DNA of 9,627 bases from Promethearchaeota archaeon (GTDB lineage: Archaea; Asgardarchaeota; Lokiarchaeia; Sigyniarchaeales; SOKP01): the NCBI GenBank assembly GCA_016840695.1, contig JAEORV010000029.1:1-9627 (forward strand). Direction: 5' to 3'. The notes beneath the pieces were generated by a model. That model worked only from the letters and a program-made list of their open reading frames with translations, searched no databases and was not told the DNA's origin. Below, one piece after another: positions 1-6,176 of the stretch. Numbering within the stretch: the first letter of the stretch is position 1; each line of letters begins with the position of its first letter. Both the position numbers and the translations under genes were made by a program.

Positions 1-8
1 GAATTGGC

Positions 9-18
9 ATAATATAAT
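9..18 (+). promoter_or_regulatory. TATA-like element before the sulfatase gene
   Basis: ATAATATAAT lies 25-34 bases before the sulfatase ATG, the distance expected for an archaeal TATA box on a leaderless or short-leader transcript. The region is A/T-rich, so chance is a real alternative. The upstream sequence is cut by the window edge. Confidence 0.3.
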
Positions 19-42
19 TTTGTTTATTTCTTTTGAAGAATA

Positions 43-1392
43 ATGAATAAACCAAATATCATTTTTATATTTTCAGACCAGCAGCGACACGATTCATGCG
101 GATGTTATGGTCAAGAATTAGACATAACTCCAAATTTGGATAAGATGGCTGAAGAAGGAGTATTATTTACAAATACTTTTACTTGTCAACCGTTATGTAC
201 TCCCGCGAGGGCTTGTATTCAAACCGGTCTTTATTCCACGCAAATCGGAGTGGTTAGAAACGGGATTGGACTGCCATTTTCTGAAAAAAATATAGCTAAT
301 TATCTTTCTAATAACGGTTATGAAACAAGTTATGTTGGAAAATGGCATCTAGCAACCAACTTATTAGGTCCTAAAAAGAAAATCGGAAAAAGATACAATT
401 ATGCAACAAAACCAGTTCCTCCAGAATATAGAGGTGGTTATAAAGATTATTGGCTCGCTGCTGATACGCTTGAATTTACATCGGGATCATATCAAGGACA
501 TCTTTTTGATAGATACATGAATAAACTAGAATTTCAAGATCAATATAGAGTCGACTTCATGACTGATCGTGTTCTGGATTATTTGGAATCTCGAAGCAAA
601 AACCAACCACTTTTTCTATTTATCTCGTTTTTAGAACCCCATCATCAAAATAACAAACATCATTTCGAAGGGCCAATTGGGAGCAAAGATAAATTTAAGG
701 ATTTTAAAGTTCCTGGAGATCTTATAGGCACTGAGGGGGACTGGCAAGAAGAATATCCCGATTATCTTGGTTGTTGTCATAACATAGATAAAAACGTCAA
801 GCGAATACAAGATAAGCTGGAAGAATTGGGAATGCTTGAAAATACAATTCTTATTTATACGAGCGATCATGGTTGTCATTTTAAAACTCGAAATTCTGAA
901 TATAAGCGTTCTTGTCATGAATCATCCATTCATGTTCCTTTAATAATCAAAGGACCCGGATTCCAAGGGGGAAAAAAGTTATCTGAGCTCGTAAGTTTAA
1001 TAGATTATGCTCCTACGGTATTAAAATTTGCGGGAATAGATCCTCCAGAACACATGATGGGAAGACCAATACAAGACTTAGTGGAAGGAATGGCAAAAGA
1101 TTGGCAACAAGAAGTTTTCGTTCAAATTAGCGAGTCTCAAGTCGGTCGGGCAATTCGTACGAAAAAATGGAAGTATTCCGTGAGAGCTCCTTATAAAGTC
1201 AACTATGTACATTCAGAAAGCGAGATATACATTGAGGATTTTTTGTACGATCTTGAAAACGACATTCACGAGAGAAACAATCTCGTGGACCACCCCGATT
1301 ATGAGGAAGTGAGGAACGAGTTAGCAGAACTTTTAAAACGAAAGATGGCAGAAGCAGGAGAAAAAATTCCTATAATTGAAAGAAAAAAATAG
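43..1392 (+). CDS. Sulfatase family hydrolase (cysteine-type, cytoplasmic)
   Basis: A 449-residue alkaline-phosphatase-superfamily sulfatase, expected to hydrolyse a sulfate ester (some relatives act on phosphonate or phosphate esters). The N-terminus NIIFIFSDQQRHDSCGCYG carries the metal-binding aspartate (D12). The sulfatase signature CTPAR lies at C52-R56, followed by TGLY. C52 would be oxidised to formylglycine, in an anaerobe by a radical-SAM maturase that is not in this window. GKWH (100-102) and SDHG (D275, H276), then K288 and H292, are the usual active-site and metal positions. The length is normal for the family. No signal peptide or membrane segment is visible, so it should be cytoplasmic. 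The ATG is preceded by only a weak purine stretch, with a TATA-like element 25-34 bases upstream, which suggests a short leader. The gene converges on the B1/A1 operon with 11 bases between stop codons, so a shared function is not implied. The substrate cannot be read from the sequence. Confidence 0.93.
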   Translation: MNKPNIIFIFSDQQRHDSCGCYGQELDITPNLDKMAEEGVLFTNTFTCQPLCTPARACIQTGLYSTQIGVVRNGIGLPFSEKNIANYLSNNGYETSYVGKWHLATNLLGPKKKIGKRYNYATKPVPPEYRGGYKDYWLAADTLEFTSGSYQGHLFDRYMNKLEFQDQYRVDFMTDRVLDYLESRSKNQPLFLFISFLEPHHQNNKHHFEGPIGSKDKFKDFKVPGDLIGTEGDWQEEYPDYLGCCHNIDKNVKRIQDKLEELGMLENTILIYTSDHGCHFKTRNSEYKRSCHESSIHVPLIIKGPGFQGGKKLSELVSLIDYAPTVLKFAGIDPPEHMMGRPIQDLVEGMAKDWQQEVFVQISESQVGRAIRTKKWKYSVRAPYKVNYVHSESEIYIEDFLYDLENDIHERNNLVDHPDYEEVRNELAELLKRKMAEAGEKIPIIERKK

Positions 1393-1402
1393 AATAAAAA
1401 GG
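1381..1402 (-). terminator. Probable U-tract terminator of the A1-B1 operon
   Basis: Read on the minus strand, the bases just after the B1 stop codon are a T-rich run (CCTTTTTATTCTATTTTTTT) with no preceding hairpin. Archaeal transcription commonly ends at such U-tracts. It overlaps the last codons of the convergent sulfatase gene. Confidence 0.4.
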
Positions 1403-1403
1403 T

Positions 1404-1961
1404 TTATTTCTGTTTTGGTTTAAAGATAATTGCTGGTTTGGTCCTTTCAGAATATATAAAATTGTCAGCTTCATGAATTTCACCGTATTTTGCTTTAAGC
1501 TCGTCTAAATTACCCGCATATAAAGCCCTAGGTCTGCATGTTTGAACGCACACGGGTATTTTATTTTCCAGGTGTCGGTCAAAGCAAAAAGTACACTTTC
1601 GCATCTTCGCACCCTTTTCGGGTCCAAATTGAGGCGAATCGTAAGGACACGCCTTCAAACATTTGGTATCGCATTCCTCGTTGCCCACGCATTTATCACT
1701 ATCCACGATGACAATACCATCTTCTTCTCTTTTCGTTATGGCGTTGACAGGACACACGGGAATGCAGACAGGGTCTTCGCAATGATAACAAGGTCTTACT
1801 AAGTAACTCACGAAGACATTTGGAATCTTACCTTCTTCGTTGTAAAGTATCTTCATCCAGAATTCAGGTCCTGCGGGAACATCATTCCAATCCTTACAGG
1901 CGACCATACAGGCACCACATCCGGTACATCGAGTTTGATCGAAATAGAATCCAACCTGCAT
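1404..1961 (-). CDS. DmsB-like four-cluster Fe-S electron-transfer subunit (B1)
   Basis: A 185-residue ferredoxin-like subunit that should pass electrons to or from the Mo/W catalytic subunit encoded just upstream (A1). Sixteen cysteines form four [4Fe-4S] motifs in the DmsB/NrfC/PsrB pattern: C12-C15-C18-C22, C58-C61-C66-C70, C91-C97-C101-C105 and C123-C126-C138-C142. The third motif is the C-x5-C-x3-C-x3-C variant, also present in B2. There is no signal peptide or membrane segment, and the chain ends in a basic KPKQK tail. The start is secure: an ideal Shine-Dalgarno site, GGAGGTGA, sits six bases before the ATG, inside the end of A1, and the A1 stop is one base before this ATG, so the two are translationally coupled. 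B2 is a full-length paralogue. The physiological electron donor or acceptor is unknown. Confidence 0.95.
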   Translation of the reverse strand: MQVGFYFDQTRCTGCGACMVACKDWNDVPAGPEFWMKILYNEEGKIPNVFVSYLVRPCYHCEDPVCIPVCPVNAITKREEDGIVIVDSDKCVGNEECDTKCLKACPYDSPQFGPEKGAKMRKCTFCFDRHLENKIPVCVQTCRPRALYAGNLDELKAKYGEIHEADNFIYSERTKPAIIFKPKQK

Positions 1962-1962
1962 T

Positions 1963-4212
1963 TTATTTCACCTCCGGTTTTTCTTTACTTGCTTGTACAA
2001 GGCATGTTTTTAGAGCAGCAGCCCCGCAAGGAGCATACGCATTTTTTGTCAAGGTATTAACACAACCGCCCCTATCAATGCCTTCCTCGTCGGGAGTATA
2101 CCACGTTCCTTCGTGGATGGCAATAACTCCCGGAATTATTCGTTCCGTGACCCATGCTTCAATTGATATAATGCCTCGATCGTTATGAACATATATTAAA
2201 TCTCCAGATTTAATACCTCGAAGTTCTGCATCGATAGAATTAATCCAGCACCTATGGGGATCAATTTCTTTAAGCCATTCAACGTGATATAGTTCGGAAT
2301 GAACCCTGTTCTTGGGGTGTGGAGAAATCATTTGTAATGGATATTTTTTAATTAATGGATCGTTTCTATCTTCCCATGTCTTCAAGTATTTAGGGATCGG
2401 GGGCAAGTTAGGATTGTTTATTTTGGCGACTCGTTCCGAAAAGATTTCAATCTTACCACTCGGGGTTTTGAATGGATTGTTTTCTAGGTCTTCAATTTGT
2501 TTCTTGAAGGCTACATAAGGTTCATCTGTTTCTACTCTCCAAATTCCATCTTCTTTATACTTGTTATAATCCTTGACATGCTTTTTTATATCTACTGTAT
2601 TTCTCCATAATTTTTTTACAGTTTTATCCTCTTCGTAATGCCTAAATTTTTCAAGGCCTAGTTTTGCTGCGAGTTCTTCAGCAATGGTAATATCATGTTT
2701 ACATTCACCTATTGGTTCAATGGCTTTATTCATATGTCCAAAATATGGTCCCGACGGCCATGGGCGTGTTAAATCCGATCTCTCAGCCATGCTAGTCGCT
2801 GGTAAAACGATATCTGCATATCTGGCTGTTGCCGTTATGAATAAATCTACACAAACCATATAATCAAGCTTTTTTAATGCTTCTGCATTACGATTAGTGT
2901 TACCCAACTGATTTAAAAAATTATTGCATGCAAACCATCCAAATTTGATATCATATAGGTACCCTCCCTCCTTACCTTCTATAATCTGATCAAACATAAC
3001 ATTAGTATGAACTCTTGTTCGAAGCCGAAGTTCTACATCCAAAGATCCTCTTACTGAAACTCTATTAGGATGGTTTTCTTCCACGGGATTTCGACCGGGA
3101 GGTACGATAAATGGTCCAAAAAACATGTGAGCGGTTGGAATACCCATTAATCCTCCACAAGCAGCGCCTCCTTTTCGTCCAACATTTCCAGTCATTGCAG
3201 ATAATGTCATGGCACCTCTATTGTATTGTCCACCCATCGCACTACGCGCTGGTCCTTGACAATCCATAAGCGCGGCTGGTTTGGTGGTCGCATATTCGCG
3301 AGCCAAGTCTCTGATCGTTTCTGCTGGTACGCTACAAATCTTTTCAGCCCATTCAGGTGTTTTTTCAACGCCATCTTCTTGGCCAATTACATATTCCTTG
3401 AATTTATCGAATCCAACCGTGTATTTATCCAAGAACGCTTGGTTGTGAAGGTTTTCTTTTACAATTACATTAGCCATTGCAGCCATCATTGCCACATCGG
3501 TACCTGGTATGATTGGAATCCATTGATCAGCGACAATGACATCTGTATCTGAGTATCTAGGATTAATGCTTACAACTTTAGCGCCTTTTTCGTGTGCCTT
3601 TACAAGATTATACAGGGCATCCGTACCTGAGTTCATCCTCGCTGGATCCCAGCCCCATAATATAATTAATTTCGAATTTAGCATGTCTTCCCGACCATGG
3701 CCTACAAACGGAGAACCATATTGTGTCTGGGTAGCCCAAACAGCACCCTCAGAGGATACATTTCCATGATGAGTGGAGAATCCACCAAAGTGTGTAAATA
3801 AGCGAATGTAATTGACCACAGGAAAATGATAAGCGGATAGAAAACCACCGCCCGTAGGAAGAAATATAGCTTCATTACCGTATTTTTCCTTAACTTCGAT
3901 GAGTTTTGCGGCTATCTCATCTAAAGCCTCGTCCCATGAAATTCGTTTAAACTTTCCCTCTCCTTTTGGTCCTACTCTTTTCAGTGGATAGAGAAGTCGT
4001 TCTGGATGGTAAATTTCTTGTCGAATAGCGCGACATTTTGGACAAGCCCTTAATTGGTTTTCTTCGTCAACTAAATCGTCTCCTTCGACGCGAATAATTT
4101 TGCCGTCCTTCACGTGAAATTTAAGAGGACATCGTCCACCACAATCGAACGCGGAGGTTGTCCTGACATATTTTATTTCGTCTTTATCTTGAATATTGTC
4201 TTGTTCTGTCAT
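1963..4212 (-). CDS. DMSO-reductase-family Mo/W-bisMGD catalytic subunit (A1), altered FS0 site
   Basis: A 749-residue cytoplasmic molybdopterin oxidoreductase resembling DmsA along its length. The order is an N-terminal Fe-S (FS0) segment (about 20-60), the bisMGD-binding core, including SINPRYSDTD, PGTD and TGNVG, and a C-terminal cofactor-binding domain ending near residue 740. In HGNVSSEG, S153 aligns with the Mo-ligand serine of DmsA (my alignment from memory). The FS0 site is odd: the usual C-x3-C-x3-C...C-x-R-G reads S20-x3-C24-x3-C28-x28-C57-P-K-C60, so the first ligand is serine and an extra cysteine replaces the glycine. There is no twin-arginine signal. I chose the ATG at 4212 over an in-frame TTG at 4248: MTEQ matches MTEN in A2, and a TATA-like element lies 27-34 bases upstream, inside the longer reading. 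It heads an operon with B1. The substrate is unknown; DMSO-like oxotransfer is one option. Confidence 0.93.
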   Translation of the reverse strand: MTEQDNIQDKDEIKYVRTTSAFDCGGRCPLKFHVKDGKIIRVEGDDLVDEENQLRACPKCRAIRQEIYHPERLLYPLKRVGPKGEGKFKRISWDEALDEIAAKLIEVKEKYGNEAIFLPTGGGFLSAYHFPVVNYIRLFTHFGGFSTHHGNVSSEGAVWATQTQYGSPFVGHGREDMLNSKLIILWGWDPARMNSGTDALYNLVKAHEKGAKVVSINPRYSDTDVIVADQWIPIIPGTDVAMMAAMANVIVKENLHNQAFLDKYTVGFDKFKEYVIGQEDGVEKTPEWAEKICSVPAETIRDLAREYATTKPAALMDCQGPARSAMGGQYNRGAMTLSAMTGNVGRKGGAACGGLMGIPTAHMFFGPFIVPPGRNPVEENHPNRVSVRGSLDVELRLRTRVHTNVMFDQIIEGKEGGYLYDIKFGWFACNNFLNQLGNTNRNAEALKKLDYMVCVDLFITATARYADIVLPATSMAERSDLTRPWPSGPYFGHMNKAIEPIGECKHDITIAEELAAKLGLEKFRHYEEDKTVKKLWRNTVDIKKHVKDYNKYKEDGIWRVETDEPYVAFKKQIEDLENNPFKTPSGKIEIFSERVAKINNPNLPPIPKYLKTWEDRNDPLIKKYPLQMISPHPKNRVHSELYHVEWLKEIDPHRCWINSIDAELRGIKSGDLIYVHNDRGIISIEAWVTERIIPGVIAIHEGTWYTPDEEGIDRGGCVNTLTKNAYAPCGAAALKTCLVQASKEKPEVK
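1968..1975 (-). promoter_or_regulatory. Strong Shine-Dalgarno site of B1
   Basis: The minus strand reads GGAGGTGA, a full complement of the 16S rRNA 3' tail, six bases before the B1 ATG and within the last codons of A1. It fixes the B1 start and supports coupled translation of A1 and B1. Confidence 0.85.
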
Positions 4213-4238
4213 TTCTATAATCACAGTATTTAATAGAG

Positions 4239-4246
4239 GTTTAATC
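4239..4246 (-). promoter_or_regulatory. TATA-like element before A1
   Basis: The minus strand reads GATTAAAC 27-34 bases before the chosen A1 ATG at 4212, a plausible archaeal core promoter position. No Shine-Dalgarno site precedes this ATG, which fits a short-leader transcript. The match to a TATA consensus is weak. Confidence 0.25.
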
Positions 4247-4275
4247 AATTTTTTATGAATATAATTAAGTACTCT

Positions 4276-4300
4276 TACAATTTAATTTATCTACAATTTA
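4276..4300. repeat. Direct repeat TACAATTTA x2 in the divergent intergenic region
   Basis: TACAATTTA occurs at 4276-4284 and 4292-4300, a 16-base period. Nearby are a perfect inverted repeat ATTTAAA-TC-TTTAAAT (4317-4332) and a near-tandem pair TACAAAAATA/TACAAAATAA (4341-4360). They sit between the divergent A1 and Fe-S genes and could be regulatory, but such A/T-only sequence produces repeats by chance. Confidence 0.3.
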
Positions 4301-4393
4301 TAATAGTATAACAAATATTTAAATCTTTAAATAGAAATTTTACAAAAATATACAAAATAAATATAAACCTTTTATGATTGAGAATATTTTTCT

Positions 4394-4420
4394 TTAATGT
4401 TAATCATTAGTTAGCATTAA
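4394..4420. promoter_or_regulatory. Inverted repeat, candidate operator before the Fe-S/winged-helix gene
   Basis: TTAATGTTAA (4394-4403) and TTAGCATTAA (4411-4420) form 10-base arms with one mismatch around a 7-base spacer, 33-59 bases before the downstream ATG. The right arm overlaps the TATA-like element at 4417-4427, so a bound protein would be placed to block transcription. A related TTAA-NN-GTTAA pair precedes A2. Operator function is inference. Confidence 0.4.
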
Positions 4421-4427
4421 AATAAAT
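4417..4427 (+). promoter_or_regulatory. TATA-like element before the Fe-S/winged-helix gene
   Basis: TTAAAATAAAT lies 26-36 bases before the ATG at 4453. The stretch from here to the start resembles the stretch before A2 (TTAAAA, then AATTT, then AAATAAT), which supports a shared core promoter layout. No Shine-Dalgarno site follows. Confidence 0.3.
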
Positions 4428-4452
4428 TTTTATCAAATAATACGTGAAAAAA

Positions 4453-5586
4453 ATGTCAGATATAGATAAAAAATATGTGAAGGTCATAAGCGTTCTAAAC
4501 AAAGCAGGACAGTTTCCGATTCCCGCCTCTGAAACGACGATAAGTATTTTGAAACATACCATTAAAGAAGAAGATTTGGATTTCATAATGGCATTTAAAA
4601 GGAAAATTTCCATGACAATGGAACAACTAAAGGAGGCCAGCAAGTTGTCTGAAGAAGAGATCTTGACTAAAGTTAAGAGATTAGCTTCGACGGGCGTTAT
4701 GTTTGATCAACCCAACCGTAACGGTGTGATGATTTTTCGACTCCTACCAATTGTCCGTCAATCTGAATATGGTTTTATGAAAAAACTCGAACATACGGAA
4801 GAAAACATAGAGTTTGGAAAATTATTTAAGAAACTAGATAACGCTCTAAGCCAGATGTTTCAAAACGATTATGACAACTTTAAAAACATGTTTTCAAAAA
4901 TGCCGCCGATCGACCGAACAGTCCCATACGCAAAGAATCAAAATGGAGACGATATTGAAATCGTGCTTGATAAAGAACTGGAAGTACCAATTGAAAAAAT
5001 CATCCCAACGCAAAATATTGACGATATTATCAAGAAATATGATGATATTGCGGTGGGCAAATGTTTTTGTCGCCAGCGCGAGGAAATTATAGGACATCCA
5101 TGTACGCAAATCGAATTAATAGATAGCTGTTTCACCTTAGGGAAGTCTGCTAGACACACGTCAAAGCATGGCTTTTCTCGACTTGTATCTCAAGAAGAGG
5201 CTTTAGAAATTTTAAAAACCTGTAGGGAGGCGGGATTAGTTCACAAGGCATACCATTTAGCCAGCGATATTAATAAAGAAGAGGTCGCTATTTGTAATTG
5301 CTGTGGCGACGGTTGTTGTCCGAACAGCTTGAAAGGGGCTTACATACCACAGAATAACGCAGCTAGCTTCGTGGCTGAAATCAATCCAGATTTATGCGTG
5401 GGATGCGGAACTTGCGTCGAGAAATGCCACAATGGCATAATTGAACTCAATAACGACGATAAAGCAGAAAGAGATGAGGAATTTTGTATAGGCTGCGGTG
5501 TATGTGCCTATTTCTGCCCCGAAAACGCAATTACTTTGGTCGAAAAGAAGAGAATTGTAAATATCATACCTCCCCGGAAAAATTAA
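4453..5586 (+). CDS. Cysteine-rich Fe-S protein with N-terminal winged-helix-like segment and C-terminal 2[4Fe-4S] ferredoxin domain
   Basis: A 377-residue protein of a family I recognise from anaerobic bacteria and archaea, usually called only '4Fe-4S binding protein'; its function is not established. Residues 41-100 look like a winged helix: a helix TMEQLKEASK, a turn, a recognition-like helix SEEEILTKVKRLASTG, then a strand-turn-strand GVMIFRLLPI. A central domain holds C204-x-C206-R, C217 and C226, and a cluster C281, C283, C284, C288, C289 that could bind a further metal site. The C-terminus is a classic double [4Fe-4S] ferredoxin: C315-C318-C321-C325 and C345-C348-C351-C355. No signal peptide or membrane segment is seen. 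I chose the ATG at 4453 over an in-frame GTG three codons earlier; neither has a clear Shine-Dalgarno site. It is divergent from A1 and upstream of the SCP2 gene. It could carry electrons for the AB enzymes, sense redox state, or both. Confidence 0.9.
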   Translation: MSDIDKKYVKVISVLNKAGQFPIPASETTISILKHTIKEEDLDFIMAFKRKISMTMEQLKEASKLSEEEILTKVKRLASTGVMFDQPNRNGVMIFRLLPIVRQSEYGFMKKLEHTEENIEFGKLFKKLDNALSQMFQNDYDNFKNMFSKMPPIDRTVPYAKNQNGDDIEIVLDKELEVPIEKIIPTQNIDDIIKKYDDIAVGKCFCRQREEIIGHPCTQIELIDSCFTLGKSARHTSKHGFSRLVSQEEALEILKTCREAGLVHKAYHLASDINKEEVAICNCCGDGCCPNSLKGAYIPQNNAASFVAEINPDLCVGCGTCVEKCHNGIIELNNDDKAERDEEFCIGCGVCAYFCPENAITLVEKKRIVNIIPPRKN

Positions 5587-5589
5587 TTT

Positions 5590-5611
5590 TTCCTAACATT
5601 TTATATAGGAA
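5590..5611 (+). terminator. Small hairpin after the Fe-S gene, weak terminator candidate
   Basis: TTCCTA (5590-5595) and TAGGAA (5606-5611) are perfect 6-base arms around a 10-base loop, just after the TAA stop and a short T-run. No U-tract follows the hairpin, so termination here may be partial or absent. Confidence 0.25.
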
Positions 5612-5637
5612 TATTCTTAAAATCATAATAGATTATA

Positions 5638-5646
5638 TTTATAAAT
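5638..5646 (+). promoter_or_regulatory. TATA-like element before the SCP2 gene
   Basis: TTTATAAAT, the best TATA-box match in the window, lies 31-39 bases before the SCP2 ATG. This suggests the SCP2 gene can be transcribed separately from the Fe-S gene 90 bases upstream. Confidence 0.35.
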
Positions 5647-5676
5647 TAATATCAAATTTGAACACGAAGATGTAGC

Positions 5677-6057
5677 ATGACAGATTTAGAGAAAATTAAA
5701 TCCAAATTAGAACAATATAAACAGACATCCTTGGAGAGCGCGGGCTTAAAGGAAGAGTTTGAAGACATGGACATGTTAGACATGGATTTTTTAGGACAGA
5801 TAAACATTTCAGATGCAAACATGAAATTGTGGCTCAAATTCAAGGATGGGATAGTAGATTATGGCGAGGGTGAAGCTCAGAATCCTTCGTTAACATTCTC
5901 AACCACTCTATCAACTTTTGCGGGCATTATATTCGGCGAAATAGAGATTTCTAGCGCCCACGAGGCAGGTGATGTGTCATTTGGTGGAGGAAGTGAAGCA
6001 CTCATGGATTTTCAAGCAATAACATCAGTTATTAACGAATATTTACAAAATGCGTGA
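5677..6057 (+). CDS. SCP2 (sterol carrier protein 2)-type lipid-binding protein
   Basis: A 126-residue stand-alone SCP2-like protein, a small soluble fold with a hydrophobic tunnel that binds fatty acyl chains, sterols or similar molecules. The family pattern is visible in the second half: strands around MKLWLKFKDGIV, then NPSLTFSTTLSTFAGIIFGEI (about 69-89), where the G-E-I turn is typical, then a GDVSFGGGSEAL stretch (about 99-110) and a final helix to residue 126. There is no signal peptide, membrane segment or fusion partner. It begins with a plain ATG with at best a weak Shine-Dalgarno site and has its own TATA-like element. It lies between the Fe-S gene and A2, all on the same strand. 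Family assignment rests on pattern rather than a search. Carrying a hydrophobic substrate for the neighbouring redox enzymes is inference. Confidence 0.78.
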   Translation: MTDLEKIKSKLEQYKQTSLESAGLKEEFEDMDMLDMDFLGQINISDANMKLWLKFKDGIVDYGEGEAQNPSLTFSTTLSTFAGIIFGEIEISSAHEAGDVSFGGGSEALMDFQAITSVINEYLQNA

Positions 6058-6073
6058 ATTCAAGTGTGGAAAA

Positions 6074-6095
6074 TTCTTTTCTTATTTTCTTTTTT
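6074..6095 (+). terminator. Pyrimidine-rich terminator after SCP2
   Basis: A 22-base run of T and C interrupted by one A (TTCTTTTCTTATTTTCTTTTTT) begins 17 bases after the SCP2 stop, with no hairpin before it. This matches archaeal U-tract termination and would separate SCP2 from the A2-B2 operon. Confidence 0.5.
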
Positions 6096-6111
6096 AGAAC
6101 ATCGCAATACA

Positions 6112-6142
6112 TTAATAGTTAATATTTAATTAAACGTTAAAA
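6112..6142 (+). promoter_or_regulatory. Paired TTAA-NN-GTTAA-type motif and TATA-like element before A2
   Basis: TTAATAGTTAA (6112-6122) and TTAAACGTTAA (6130-6140) are direct repeats with an 18-base period. They resemble TTAATGTTAA in the inverted repeat before the Fe-S gene. TTAAAA (6137-6142) overlaps the second copy and lies about 35 bases before the A2 start. Shared regulation with the Fe-S gene is possible; the sequence is A/T-rich, so the match may be chance. Confidence 0.32.
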
Positions 6143-6166
6143 GAATTTGATTAAATAATTCAAAAA

Positions 6167-6170
6167 AGGT
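6167..6170 (+). promoter_or_regulatory. Ribosome binding site deciding the A2 start
   Basis: AGGT within AAAAAAGGT is six bases before the ATG at 6177 but only three before the adjacent in-frame ATG at 6174. The spacing favours 6177, which also makes the protein begin MTEN, like MTEQ in A1. Confidence 0.5.
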
Positions 6171-6176
6171 TAAATG

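Noticed and set aside
631..918. 95-codon minus-strand reading frame inside the sulfatase gene
   Set aside because: Antisense shadow of conserved sulfatase sequence with no promoter or ribosome site.
1820..2188. 122-codon plus-strand reading frame opposite A1/B1
   Set aside because: It lies entirely antisense to two well-supported genes, crosses their boundary, and its translation shows no domain or plausible composition.
4213..4248. A1 extended upstream to an in-frame TTG at 4248
   Set aside because: The added residues are not matched in A2, which begins MTEN like the ATG at 4212; the TTG has no Shine-Dalgarno site and the extension would cover the likely TATA element.
4444..4452. GTG start for the Fe-S protein
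   Set aside because: An ATG three codons later has an equally placed promoter element, and the GTG has no ribosome site. The difference is three residues and cannot be fully settled.
4213..4452. Small gene or RNA in the divergent intergenic region
   Set aside because: No start-to-stop frame with a ribosome site and no stable G/C-containing stem was seen; the stretch is better explained as two divergent promoters.
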